A stretch of DNA of 60,975 nucleotides, from contig NZ_JABANE010000056.1 in NCBI RefSeq assembly GCF_012844305.1, positions 1 to 60,975 on the forward strand, read 5' to 3'. Under the pieces are notes generated by a model. The model ran no database searches. It was not told the origin of the DNA and was given only the letters and a program-made list of their open reading frames with translations. Shown here piece after piece: positions 8,608 through 18,293 of this stretch (position 1 is its first letter; the number at the start of each line of letters is the position of its first letter). This DNA is from Flammeovirga aprica JL-4 (GTDB lineage Bacteria > Bacteroidota > Bacteroidia > Cytophagales > Flammeovirgaceae). Both the position numbers and the translations under genes were made by a program.

Positions 8608-10131
8608 ATGAAACGAATTTTACTCACAATTTTTGTGGCCTTATTCTCATGGGCTACACTTTCTGCACAAAACGAAACGGACTTCTACACTGACTATCTA
8701 GGTACCATCAGTCGAACGGTAGATCTAGTCGCTGACTACAATGTCAATAACACTGATGCTGAAGATGACAGTGAAGCATTGCAACAAGCCATTGATGACC
8801 TCACAGCACTTGAAAATGGAGGAAGGATTAACATTCCAGGGGGAGATTATTTCTTCAGGAACATCCACGTGAAGTCGAATATTCACCTAGTCATCCACAA
8901 AAATGCTACAATCTATCCTACGGATATTGGAGGTGATAAAAACTTTGGGATTTTTAATGTCGGGAAAGATAAAGAGTATACAGAGAATGTTAGTATTAGA
9001 GGGAAAAGCGGTCAGTTTACTGTAGATGTCACCACTTCTATTAATCCAAATGTAAGAGTAATTTCATTGATCAACACCCAAAATTTTTTAGTAGCAGATG
9101 TAAGTGTAATTGATGATAACACCAAGTTTTCAGCCATTACAATGGGCTACTCACTTTACAATGATAAATATGTCATGTCGGAAAATGGCGTAGTGAAAAA
9201 CTGTAGAATAGAGAAAGCGCATTACGGTTATGGTTTGATACAGTCCCAAGCCTTGAAGCATGTATTCTTCAAAGACATTTGGGGAGATGGAGGCGTTACA
9301 TTACGTTTAGAAACGGGATTGAAGAAGATGAATGAACTTCAAGTAGGTGGTAATCATGATATTTACGCTAACAATGTGTACTGTCAAAATGGAAATGCAG
9401 GGGTGATGATTTCTCCTCATGCCACCAAAAATGGTCATATCGAAATAGATGGAATAGAAACTGTAAATACAGGTTTTGCCGCCAGAATCGACAGAGGGTA
9501 TGTCACAAAAAAGGAAGATTCCTTAGGTATTACTCCCGGCTACTATGCCAATACTAGCATTGTCAAAAATGTAAAGGGAACTTATGGAAAGACAGCACAA
9601 GTGAAGTCAAAACACTTTGGCTATGTACCTTGTCAGCTTCGTCACCTAATCGGTGAAAATTACAACAAAGATGGAGAAAGTTATCCCGCTCCAGCAGTAG
9701 CTACAGTTTTGTATAGAGCCGGCAATCAAAATAATGCGGATGGATATTATAAAGTAGCCGTATCTGCCGTAGAATCTGTTGGTTTTAAATATCAGGAAGC
9801 CATTATTGGTGAGGAGAATTGGATAGATGATTGTACCGGTGTGCCAATAGAGCCAACGGACCCTATTACTCCAGAAGAACCTACCTCAAAAGAAGATTTA
9901 TGGAGCATGGGTTATCAGGTTTACCCCAATCCCACTGATGGTATTTTCAATGTAAAAAGCACTACTATTACAGAGGCCACCAAGCTAGTAGTTTTTAATG
10001 CTCAAGGGGAAAAAATCAACCCCGTTATCATAAAAAGACACCAAAGAATAAAAGTAGATATTTCGGCGTACCCGAAAGGCTTATATTTAGTGAAAGTGGA
10101 AGGTGATCGTTTTAGAATTTTGAAACAGTAA
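8608..10131 (+). CDS. GH82-like iota-carrageenase with T9SS sorting domain (copy 2)
   Basis: This 507-residue paralogue of the preceding gene has a signal peptide (to about residue 21) and the same beta-helix blocks, including EKAHYGYGLIQSQA and VTLRLETGLKKM. The putative acid is again E235, with Q212 and H271, and the residue two after the acid is again Gly237. Unlike copy 1 it continues through a Pro/Glu-rich linker (about 412-430) into a T9SS type A sorting domain starting YQVYPNPTDG and ending with YPKGLYLVKV, so it is probably exported by T9SS and displayed on the cell surface or released. It sits in its own unit, 238 bases after copy 1, with hairpins in the gap. Family assignment rests on recalled motif spacing. 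Confidence 0.74.
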   Translation: MKRILLTIFVALFSWATLSAQNETDFYTDYLGTISRTVDLVADYNVNNTDAEDDSEALQQAIDDLTALENGGRINIPGGDYFFRNIHVKSNIHLVIHKNATIYPTDIGGDKNFGIFNVGKDKEYTENVSIRGKSGQFTVDVTTSINPNVRVISLINTQNFLVADVSVIDDNTKFSAITMGYSLYNDKYVMSENGVVKNCRIEKAHYGYGLIQSQALKHVFFKDIWGDGGVTLRLETGLKKMNELQVGGNHDIYANNVYCQNGNAGVMISPHATKNGHIEIDGIETVNTGFAARIDRGYVTKKEDSLGITPGYYANTSIVKNVKGTYGKTAQVKSKHFGYVPCQLRHLIGENYNKDGESYPAPAVATVLYRAGNQNNADGYYKVAVSAVESVGFKYQEAIIGEENWIDDCTGVPIEPTDPITPEEPTSKEDLWSMGYQVYPNPTDGIFNVKSTTITEATKLVVFNAQGEKINPVIIKRHQRIKVDISAYPKGLYLVKVEGDRFRILKQ

Positions 10132-10212
10132 TTTCTATGCTGAGTGTCATTTGTTGTATGCTAATTATGTTCTAATTTTACCCTAGTTATTAATAATTAC
10201 ATAGCAATAAAG

Positions 10213-10380
10213 ATGAAGTCTAAAAAAGAACAGCTAGAAGAATTAGAAAAAGAATTGGAACAGCATTTAGCCACTTTAAATCAAGATTTAGAGGTTTTAC
10301 CTTCTTTAAAAAAACAGCAGAAGTTTGTGAAAAAAGCAAAGGAGTTGGAAGAGAAAATTAAAGCTTTGAAAGAAGGGTAA
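10213..10380 (+). CDS. 55-residue charged coiled-coil protein
   Basis: A short ORF starts with ATG at 10213 and encodes a 55-residue protein made almost wholly of Lys, Glu, Leu and Gln, with heptad-like spacing in the N-terminal half (QLEELEKELEQHL) and again near the end (KELEEKIKAL). There is no signal peptide or membrane segment, so it would be cytoplasmic. It is followed 37 bases later by a good terminator, which supports it as a real transcription unit. I do not recognise the family; such small coiled-coil proteins are frequent and of unknown function. It might also be the last gene of the GH82 copy 2 transcript (81-base gap). Confidence 0.6.
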   Translation: MKSKKEQLEELEKELEQHLATLNQDLEVLPSLKKQQKFVKKAKELEEKIKALKEG

Positions 10381-10415
10381 TACAATTTGAGGTTTCAAAC
10401 ATGCTCATAATAAGA

Positions 10416-10456
10416 AAGGGTTATTGATAGATGGATTTATCAATAGCCCTTTTTTG
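10416..10456 (+). terminator. Rho-independent terminator
   Basis: The stem AAAGGGTTATTGATA with TATCAATAGCCCTTT is followed directly by a T run. It ends the transcript of the 55-residue coiled-coil protein. No gene is seen in 10457-10668, an AT-rich stretch leading to the next start. Confidence 0.88.
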
Positions 10457-10668
10457 CTTCAATAGTTATAACGATAATACTATAAGTAGCACTTCAAATT
10501 TTACTCTTATTTTTTATCTCATTTTTATCAAAAAACACTTCTTTTATCTTCATCTTTCACGAAAAAAAACGGATTTCAAATTCTAACAAAGGATTGATAT
10601 TTTTTCAAAAAGAATAATAAAAACAATGCTGTAAACTTAGATCAGTAAATTTTTTAAACATAAATGAG

Positions 10669-13104
10669 ATGAAAAGATACATCGTTTTTACAGCTTTTAT
10701 TCTATTAATTTCAAGACAACTATTTGCTCAAGCACCTTTTCAATTATTTGATTTTACTAAGGCAAATACCTATATGTATTTTCCAGAAGTACCGTCAAAA
10801 ACAAAAGAATTTTACATTCATTCCAACTATCATTTTTTGAGGTTCAATACAGAAGAATTGAAACTCACGCAAATGACAGGTTTGGCACCTTATGAAAAAC
10901 TGGAAGACATCAGTATTCATAAAGAAGAAGCAGATATTTTGTCCATGTATTTAGAATATAATGGCGAAAGGTACAAAGTGATTAAAGAAGAGAAAGACAA
11001 GAAGTTTTTAGGAAGATGGATTGAAGGAGGGAAATATTATCAGCGCCGTTTAATTCCGAATTTGATTTTGGAAGATGGTCCTCTTTTTTCATTTAGCCTT
11101 GAAATCGCCTCATGGCCTGATGCATTTTCTTTTACTTTATCGTGTGAGGAAGACTTTATTCCAGAGGATGTCGAAATGAAGTTACTTGTTGAAATTGAGA
11201 CTCCTAATACATTGTATAAGGTCGATCAGAAGAATAAGAACTTGGTGCAAGTCGTATCTAAAAAAGAAGTGGAATGGGAAGTCACTACAAATGATAAGAA
11301 CAATACGCTAAAATATAGCAATGAGAAAATCCAAGTTGAGGGTGATTTAAAACAAAAGCATATTTCAGCACTCTTTCACCGTAAAATGGCTTATAAGAGT
11401 AATGATGGTTTAATCGTTTCTGCTATTGATAAAAAAGAACCTTATACTGATTTAAAACCTTATAAAGATCTTAAGAGGCAAGCTACAGTAATTCCGTTGT
11501 CTGGAAATATGGAGAAATTTGAAGGGTTGGAACGAACGGGACTTTTTCTTCAGAATACTTCTGATGAAATACGATATGAACGATTGATTTTCGAAAAGAA
11601 GCATCAAGTCAAAAATATCACAGGCACCACCATGATTTTAAGAGATAAGGAAGGGAATCCGATTGGTTTGCCGATACAAGTTTCAAAAAACTGGCATACA
11701 GAACACAATAGAAAATACAGTGGAACGTGGCTGAGAGGTTTTACAATTGTCAGCATTCCGCCAAATACCACTTTGGAGTTAGAACTGAGTAGAATCAATG
11801 GTTTTTGGGGACAGCTTCCTGCGGTGTCACACAGTCAGCTTTCATTGGAAGGATGGGGACAAAATGTACCCAACAATCACCAATTATGGGAACAAACATC
11901 TTTGGGGGCCTATGGTGTAAATATGTGTTTGGACCCTAATAAAAACCTTACGGGATCATTGATCAATGACCTACGTCCCTTTTATGTGCAGAGTACCAAG
12001 GCGGGGATTTCAGCTCCTCAAAAACATGACTGGACTCCTAATATTGGAGGAGGTGATGTATTGAAAATTTATGACAACAAGGGGGAAATTGTAGAAATAA
12101 AAGAAACGAAAGTAGATCAGGTACGAACAGGCCCTATCCTTACTGAGATTGTGTATAGAGGTAAGACGGGAGACGATAAAGCGGATTTCAAATTAACCAC
12201 GTACATCATCAGAACGGATGACTACCTTAGAACTTTTTTCCATGTTGAATTAAACGTGCAAAAAACGATCAATTATAGTAAACTGGCCATCGCACAGTTT
12301 AGCTCCAAAGATTATAGTGATAATTTAGAAGACGGTCTAGCATATGGTAATGAGAAAGGTCTTTACCCAGATGTAGATCAGATCAAAGACATCAACGGAT
12401 TTGCTATTCAAAGAGTGAATGCCACAGGAGCCGCTCCTTGGGTGAGTATGCATAAAGCAATTAATCAGCGACCTCAAAAATACGGTACGTGGGGAAACAA
12501 AGGCCTTATTCTAAGAGAATGGAATACGATTATTGATAAAAAATTAAATCAGGCACAGTTCACTTCTTACATGAAAGAAATAAAAACTGGCAACGGGAAA
12601 ACGTATGAAAGGATGATAGAATTAAATCTTCCTAACCAAAAAAGACAGCTGAACAAAGGAGATAAAATTGATGCAATTATCGAATTGTGTGTGTTGCCCA
12701 ACGAACCGAATGCCTATTATGGAACCAACACACTTTTCAAAGAATTTATCAATAAGAATGCTGATACTTGGAAACCGATGTACAGAGAGGCGTATCTGAA
12801 CACACAAAAAATCAGTGTGAAAAAAGGAAAACTGACTCGTCAGATTCCTATAAGAATTGAAGCAGAAGATAATGAAGTGGTAGTGGATATTTCGAACGGT
12901 TTGGGGTATGTACCTGTTACGATTACCAATATCACAGACTATCAAAACTTCAAGCTGATTTTAACGAAAGGCGGTGAGTTTGTCAATTTGAAAGAACAGG
13001 AAAAATACGGAAATGATTACTGGCAGACGGATTTCAATCCTGATACAAAAACATGGGAAATCACTTATTCAGTACTAATGGATAGTGATCTGAATTTGAA
13101 TTAA
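10669..13104 (+). CDS. Secreted 811-residue protein of unrecognised family
   Basis: A clear signal peptide (to about residue 20, ending LFAQ) leads into an 811-residue protein that appears all-beta. I do not recognise a family. Distinct blocks are SGTWLRGFTIVSIPPNTTLEL near the middle, GWGQNVPNNHQLWEQTSLGAYGVNMC (about 403-428), and TYIIRTDDYLRTFFHVELN (about 512-530). A C-terminal beta region runs from about 700. There is no T9SS domain and no lipobox, so the periplasm is the likely site. The size, position among GH2/GH82 genes and sandwich-like composition suggest a glycan-active enzyme or binding protein, perhaps galactose-mutarotase-like, but no catalytic motif can be named. The start is well supported by the signal peptide. 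Confidence 0.88.
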   Translation: MKRYIVFTAFILLISRQLFAQAPFQLFDFTKANTYMYFPEVPSKTKEFYIHSNYHFLRFNTEELKLTQMTGLAPYEKLEDISIHKEEADILSMYLEYNGERYKVIKEEKDKKFLGRWIEGGKYYQRRLIPNLILEDGPLFSFSLEIASWPDAFSFTLSCEEDFIPEDVEMKLLVEIETPNTLYKVDQKNKNLVQVVSKKEVEWEVTTNDKNNTLKYSNEKIQVEGDLKQKHISALFHRKMAYKSNDGLIVSAIDKKEPYTDLKPYKDLKRQATVIPLSGNMEKFEGLERTGLFLQNTSDEIRYERLIFEKKHQVKNITGTTMILRDKEGNPIGLPIQVSKNWHTEHNRKYSGTWLRGFTIVSIPPNTTLELELSRINGFWGQLPAVSHSQLSLEGWGQNVPNNHQLWEQTSLGAYGVNMCLDPNKNLTGSLINDLRPFYVQSTKAGISAPQKHDWTPNIGGGDVLKIYDNKGEIVEIKETKVDQVRTGPILTEIVYRGKTGDDKADFKLTTYIIRTDDYLRTFFHVELNVQKTINYSKLAIAQFSSKDYSDNLEDGLAYGNEKGLYPDVDQIKDINGFAIQRVNATGAAPWVSMHKAINQRPQKYGTWGNKGLILREWNTIIDKKLNQAQFTSYMKEIKTGNGKTYERMIELNLPNQKRQLNKGDKIDAIIELCVLPNEPNAYYGTNTLFKEFINKNADTWKPMYREAYLNTQKISVKKGKLTRQIPIRIEAEDNEVVVDISNGLGYVPVTITNITDYQNFKLILTKGGEFVNLKEQEKYGNDYWQTDFNPDTKTWEITYSVLMDSDLNLN

Positions 13105-13387
13105 TTAGAAAAGGGAAGAAGTGATAGAAGTGAGAAATTTATAAAAACGTTATAATCTATTGTGATAGAAAAGTGATAGACTTTGACCGTTTTCTTCAGT
13201 AAACCCTCTATTTATTCTCAAATATTACTTCTTCATTTTTAACATATTCTCTTTTTATTAGTTGTGAAATAGCTGGTTTTGAGTGATTTGTGATTTGAGC
13301 AAAAAAATGAAAAATATTGAAAAAGGGAAGACTTATAAAATGATTTCCTTTGTTGAGTGCTAGAGCAAATGAAAAAAGATGTTTCGT

Positions 13388-13522
13388 ACACCATAGTTAA
13401 AACTATGGGTAGGTAATACTCCAACCTCATCAAGACTGAAATCTTGAAGGTTGGTAACGTGGGCAACACTTCAGTGTTGGTGGAGTCAGTATCACTTGCC
13501 CATGACTTCAGTCGTGGTGCAC
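13388..13522 (+). repeat. 134-bp multi-hairpin repeat, copy 1
   Basis: The element contains successive hairpins: CCATAG/CTATGG, CAAGA/TCTTG, CAACACT/AGTGTTG and CATGAC/GTCGTG. It matches 58028-58161 in the reverse orientation over its whole length with scattered changes. It resembles REP/BIME or IS200/IS605-derived non-coding repeats moved in trans by a tyrosine transposase; no such transposase is in the window. Confidence 0.8.
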
Positions 13523-13540
13523 GCTATATTATCTCTTTCC

Positions 13541-13701
13541 TTTTGTCCTGGTACTAAAAAGAAAGAAGTAGCGGTTATTTTTTACCTGTCGCTACATCAA
13601 TCAAAACACCCTTTTAAGCTGCTATTTTTTAGAAGTAAGTATAAGGAAAGAAGTAAAGGGATTTAATGTCCGCTTACTTTATTCCAGGTACTTAAACAAA
13701 A
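13541..13701. repeat. MITE-like segment bounded by inverted GTAC motifs
   Basis: The left end TTTTGTCCTGGTAC (13541-13554) and right end GTACTTAAACAAAA (13688-13701) are inverted copies of the pattern TTTTGT-N4-GTAC. Inside is a small stem GTAGCG/CGCTAC. The segment ends 33 bases before the next gene. It could be a 161-bp non-autonomous element or simply two regulator sites. No credible gene exists in the 630-base gap 13105-13734. Confidence 0.4.
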
Positions 13702-13734
13702 CACAGAAGCATTTTTTATATAACAGAATAAAGT

Positions 13735-16700
13735 ATGAAATTAAAATTATTACAAAGCAGATTAGGTTGGCTTACAGCCTTTTTCGTTGTGGCCCTTTTG
13801 GGAACCACAGCACAATTGCATGCACAAGGTGCTTATCATTATTACCATCACGCTGAAAAAAGTATTGGTAAACTAAAACATATCATAGGAGGTCAAGTAA
13901 GCAGTTATTCTGATCCTTCGGGAATGATTTGTGAGGATGTCATTCGTTTCAAAATCAATGACAATGAAAACTCTAGTTTGGTGTATCAGATGGGTGGAAA
14001 ATTGGACCTGTCAGAAGATCAAAAGGTTTCAGTGCAAATCTACCTTGCATCACCTGCAGCACTTCTGACCAATAAAACACTTGCCTGTGCACTGAAAAGT
14101 GATGGAAATCCAGATGCTCAAGCTATTCTGACAAAAGAAATTTCAATGTACGATCAATGGGTGCAATACACTTTTGATTTTGCTGATGCACCTAAAGATG
14201 TAGCTTTTAATGAATTGTATTTTTACTTCATTTACAACGATACAGAAAAAGTAGGAGATGGCCTGCAGTTTTATATCGATGATATAAAAGGACCGAAAAT
14301 TACGCCGAATCAAATTGTAACAAAAGCCTCAACAGATCAGGAGGGCAACAGTGTGATCATTGATTTCATCAATCATGAAGGTATAAAGTCGATTATCAAT
14401 CCATCATTTGTTATTCGTGAAAAAACAGAACAGGCAGCGGTTATTCCCACTAAAAGTGTGTTGGTTACCAATGATCAAATACAATTGGTACTTTCAAGAA
14501 AACTGAAGGCAGGAGAAGAAGTGACACTTGCTTATGAAAGTGGAGAAGTGACAGACAATGCAGGAAATAAGCTTGCCGTTTTTGAAGGATTGGATGTAGT
14601 GAATAATAGTACACAAATGGAGCTTACGCTTTATCCTTATTATAACTTTGGTGAAGCTTCTCTAACTACTATTAATGGTTCTAATCGTTACACGATTAAT
14701 GAAAACTATAAATATGAAGACGAAATTGTAGGACAGTTGGTAAGAGGCGGAGAAGAATGGGTTGATATCAGCTGGAAACTTCCAGAAGGTTTTGCCTTTG
14801 ATTTCACAACCACAAAATCGTTCTCTATAGATGTAATGATTGAAAACACAGGTCAGGAAAATGCCAATAGAGAGATTGCGATTGGAGTTGGAAGTAAATT
14901 ATCAACGGCTCAGGTGGTGAACTGTTATGGACAATGGAAACGTTATTATTTTGATCTATCAAATATTGCGGATGAAGATTTAGTCGGAAATCAATCGGTG
15001 AAATTTTATTTAGCCCCTGCCGATAATAAGAAAAAAGCTGAAGGCTTGACGTATTATATCGACAATATAATGGGTCCAAAATTACAACATACAGCCATCA
15101 TCACTTCTGCAGCTTTAAATGAAAATGGTAAGGAAATTACATTAGATTTACTGACTCATGCGTCAATCAAAACAGTGGATAATGCAGTATTTGTAGTGAA
15201 AGCAAACGGTACTGAAATTCAGGGAGTACAATTTGAAAACAATGAAAAAGGGTTTGTTTTTAAACTTCCGAATGCCTTGACATCAGAAGACGATGTGACA
15301 ATTTCTTTTACTGGAGGAACGGTTGAAGATACGGATGGTATTACACTTGCTACTTTTGAGGACAAAGCGGTAGAGAATAACATGGGAGAGGTGCCTGCAA
15401 AAGAGTATCCTTTAGTAACGTATCATAATTTTGATGAAACTGATGCAGCTCCATTAAGTTATGAGCGATTCGCTTCTGTGGAGATCGTTGACAATCCTGA
15501 TAATACAGGTGTGGTCAGCAATGCAAAAGTGACCAAGCTTACAAAAGGTGACTTGAATGATACTTATATCAAGCATCGTTTTGATGAAGTGCATATGAGT
15601 GAAGCCAAAGCCTTTAAATTCTATTTTTATCACCCAACAGGAGAAATTGAAGCCAATCAGCATGTGTTGAGCCTTCGTTTCAGAGGACCAAATAATTCTT
15701 TTGCTAGTGTAGATAAAACCATCAAAGCAGAAGACGGATGGCAAGACCTTGTTTTTGACTTTACAGATGTTCAAGCATCTATGAATAATGAAAGTGGAGA
15801 CAATGTAAAAGTTTCGATCGATCAGGTAAGCTTTAATTACATGGAACTGGTTTTATTAGGTAACAATGCAGGTGGAAATACATATTATTTATCAAACCTA
15901 AGAGGGCCAGAAGCTAAAGCAAAAGATGATGCTTCATTGAATGCGATTTTTGTAGACGGTCAATTAATTGATGGCTTTGAGAAGGGCAAAACAGCTTATA
16001 CTGTATCTTTCCCTTATGGTTCTACTGCAGTACCAACGGTTTCAGTACAGACTAGTCACCCTAATGCAGTGGCTGAAATTACTCCTGCCGCTAACTTGAC
16101 TGAAACGACTAAAATAGTAGTGACAGCAGCAGACGGAAATACTACAGGTGATGAAATTGTAATTTCTTTCCAAGAATCACCAGCCTCTACTAACGCTGAC
16201 TTAGCATGGTTAAAAGTAGATGAAATACCATTATTCAACTTTGATGCAAATTCTCAAAATTACGAATTGAAGTATCTTTATGGCACTACGCGTAAGCCGG
16301 TGATCAATGCGGAAGCCATGGATGAGCAAGCAAAAAATGTGGAAATTACCCTGCCAGATGCTTTGCCAGGTAATGCAACAATTACGGTGACAGCACAGGA
16401 TGAAAGCACAAAAGTATATACGCTAGCTTTGTTATGGTCACAAGGATCAAATAACACAGATTTAGCTTCTCTTAAAATAGAAGAAGACTTGATTGAAGGT
16501 TTTGAAGAAGCAAAAGCAACTTATCAAATAGAATTGCCTTATGGTACTGAAAAAGCACCAGTTGTGACAGCAATGGCAAAAGATCCACTTGCAAGAAATA
16601 CAGTTGTTGCGAATGGAATAGATGGACAAGGAACTGCCCCTGTCGCTACAACGATCACAGTGACTCCTCAAGATGGAGCCGATAAGGTATATACGATTAA

Positions 16701-18261
16701 TTGGGTTTGGCCAGCACCTTCAGATGACGCCACACTTTCAGCCTTGTATTTAGGAGAAGGAGAAAGCAAAGTGATGATCAATGGTTTTGCACCTGATATC
16801 TTCACATATGATTATGAGTTGCCTTTTGGCACAACAGATGCACCAATTATCAGTGCTACAAAAAGTCATGACGGAGCGGTAGTAACGTTGACACAAATCA
16901 ATACCTTAGAAGGTACAGCAACAGCAAAAGTAACAGCACAAAATGGTACTTCGGAAAACACTTATTCTATCAACTTCACAGTGGCAGAAGAACTTTCACC
17001 AGATGCGAGTATTGCTTCAGTTACAGTAGACGGTGAAGCATTTGCTTACGAAGCAGGAACAGAGAACTACACAGTTGACCTGCCTCATACCGCTACAAGT
17101 GTACCTGCTATTGTTGTAACTGCTACATCGACAGCCGCTAAAGTAGTTTATTCTGATATTAGTAGTTTAGATGAAACACTAGTGGTGACAGTAACTTCTC
17201 AAGACGAACAAAATACAACTGTAGCACGTTTCAGCTTTAACATCTTGCCTCCACCTTCATCAGACGCCACATTGAAAAGTATCACAGTTGGTGGTGAAGC
17301 GTTAGCATCTTTTGAAGCTGAAACATTGAATTACACATATGTTTTAGAGCCTGGAGTAGAAGCACCGACAGTAACTGCTGAAAAGAATGATGCACAAGCA
17401 ACTATCGAAGTAACGCAAGCAGATGCTCCAACGGGATCAGCAACAATAAAAGTAACAGCAGCAGATGGTACGGTACAAACATATACGGTAACATTCTCGG
17501 TAAGAACTTTATCATCAGATGCCACATTGAGTGCTATTTATTTAGATGGAGAAGCATTATCAACTTTTGATGCAGGAACATTGAGCTATGCTTACAGTTT
17601 AGGGTCAGAAGCAATAGTACCAACAGTTACTGCGGATAAGAGTGATGCACAAGCGACAATCGAAATAACGCAAGCGGATTCTCCAACAGGTTCAGCAACC
17701 ATAAAAGTAACGGCAGAAGATGGAACGGTACAAACGTATACTGTAACATTCTCAGAGCAACCATTATCCTCTGTAGCCACATTGAGTGCGATTTATTTTG
17801 ATGGAGTTTTAATAGAAAACTTCGAGATTTCGAAAACGGATTACACGTTTGAACTTTCAGAAATTCCAGAAGTAACAGTGGAAACAGAAGATGCTAAAGC
17901 TACAGTTGTAATTGATGTAGCAGAAGCGTTGGGTGAATTGACTATTATTACAGTGACGGCAGAAGATGGAGTTACAAAAAAGACGTACACTATCTTAATG
18001 AAAGAAAGTCAGCCACTATCCTCTGAAAATCAGTTGGCTTCAAAAGTAAAAGTATTCTCAGGTTCATATCAAACCTTGACTATTATTTCTCAAGTAGATT
18101 TAGAAGGAAGTGTATTGATAGTAAGTGACTTGAAAGGTGCAGTTATAGTGCAACAATCAATTACTAGTGCAGAAACAAAAGTTTCAGGATTGAAAGCGGG
18201 TATTTATATCGTACAAATTGTAAGCCCTAAAGGCCGATTGACGAAAAAAGTGAAAATCTAA
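13735..18261 (+). CDS. 1508-residue modular surface protein: three binding modules, eight cadherin-like repeats, C-terminal sorting domain
   Basis: After a signal peptide (to about residue 30, LHAQ) there are three jelly-roll-like modules of about 150 residues, each ending in a Y-x-x-(D/N)-(I/L)-x-G-P motif (YIDDIKGPKI near 188, YIDNIMGPKL near 450, YLSNLRGPEA near 725). The first two are followed by Ig-like (Big_5/SbsA-type) domains. From about residue 730 eight cadherin-like beta-sandwich repeats follow, each opening with the pattern (D)ATLSAIYLDG and closing with VTAxDGTxxxYTVTF. The last about 80 residues look like a divergent T9SS sorting domain ending LKAGIYIVQI. The likely role is capture of polysaccharide at the cell surface; no catalytic domain is seen. 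Repeats 6 and 7 are nearly identical in DNA (about 17.27-17.75 kb), suggesting recent duplication. Confidence 0.87.
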   Translation: MKLKLLQSRLGWLTAFFVVALLGTTAQLHAQGAYHYYHHAEKSIGKLKHIIGGQVSSYSDPSGMICEDVIRFKINDNENSSLVYQMGGKLDLSEDQKVSVQIYLASPAALLTNKTLACALKSDGNPDAQAILTKEISMYDQWVQYTFDFADAPKDVAFNELYFYFIYNDTEKVGDGLQFYIDDIKGPKITPNQIVTKASTDQEGNSVIIDFINHEGIKSIINPSFVIREKTEQAAVIPTKSVLVTNDQIQLVLSRKLKAGEEVTLAYESGEVTDNAGNKLAVFEGLDVVNNSTQMELTLYPYYNFGEASLTTINGSNRYTINENYKYEDEIVGQLVRGGEEWVDISWKLPEGFAFDFTTTKSFSIDVMIENTGQENANREIAIGVGSKLSTAQVVNCYGQWKRYYFDLSNIADEDLVGNQSVKFYLAPADNKKKAEGLTYYIDNIMGPKLQHTAIITSAALNENGKEITLDLLTHASIKTVDNAVFVVKANGTEIQGVQFENNEKGFVFKLPNALTSEDDVTISFTGGTVEDTDGITLATFEDKAVENNMGEVPAKEYPLVTYHNFDETDAAPLSYERFASVEIVDNPDNTGVVSNAKVTKLTKGDLNDTYIKHRFDEVHMSEAKAFKFYFYHPTGEIEANQHVLSLRFRGPNNSFASVDKTIKAEDGWQDLVFDFTDVQASMNNESGDNVKVSIDQVSFNYMELVLLGNNAGGNTYYLSNLRGPEAKAKDDASLNAIFVDGQLIDGFEKGKTAYTVSFPYGSTAVPTVSVQTSHPNAVAEITPAANLTETTKIVVTAADGNTTGDEIVISFQESPASTNADLAWLKVDEIPLFNFDANSQNYELKYLYGTTRKPVINAEAMDEQAKNVEITLPDALPGNATITVTAQDESTKVYTLALLWSQGSNNTDLASLKIEEDLIEGFEEAKATYQIELPYGTEKAPVVTAMAKDPLARNTVVANGIDGQGTAPVATTITVTPQDGADKVYTINWVWPAPSDDATLSALYLGEGESKVMINGFAPDIFTYDYELPFGTTDAPIISATKSHDGAVVTLTQINTLEGTATAKVTAQNGTSENTYSINFTVAEELSPDASIASVTVDGEAFAYEAGTENYTVDLPHTATSVPAIVVTATSTAAKVVYSDISSLDETLVVTVTSQDEQNTTVARFSFNILPPPSSDATLKSITVGGEALASFEAETLNYTYVLEPGVEAPTVTAEKNDAQATIEVTQADAPTGSATIKVTAADGTVQTYTVTFSVRTLSSDATLSAIYLDGEALSTFDAGTLSYAYSLGSEAIVPTVTADKSDAQATIEITQADSPTGSATIKVTAEDGTVQTYTVTFSEQPLSSVATLSAIYFDGVLIENFEISKTDYTFELSEIPEVTVETEDAKATVVIDVAEALGELTIITVTAEDGVTKKTYTILMKESQPLSSENQLASKVKVFSGSYQTLTIISQVDLEGSVLIVSDLKGAVIVQQSITSAETKVSGLKAGIYIVQIVSPKGRLTKKVKI
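17268..17760 (+). repeat. Near-identical tandem coding repeats in the cadherin-like array
   Basis: Two successive units of about 240 bases share long identical stretches, for example those encoding TGSATIKVTA and DGTVQTYTVTFS. They are cadherin-like repeats 6 and 7 of the 1508-residue protein and a likely site of unequal recombination or assembly collapse. Confidence 0.75.
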
Positions 18262-18293
18262 TAAGAAGATAATGGATTAAATAATTGATTCAA

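Noticed and set aside
13451..13666. A 71-codon open frame between the 811-residue and 1508-residue genes
   Set aside because: It overlaps the multi-hairpin repeat and the MITE-like segment, has no coding character and lacks a recognisable product.
16000..18000. Possible CRISPR or satellite array because of strong periodic repeats
   Set aside because: The repeats are in frame inside one long coding sequence and encode cadherin-like domains.
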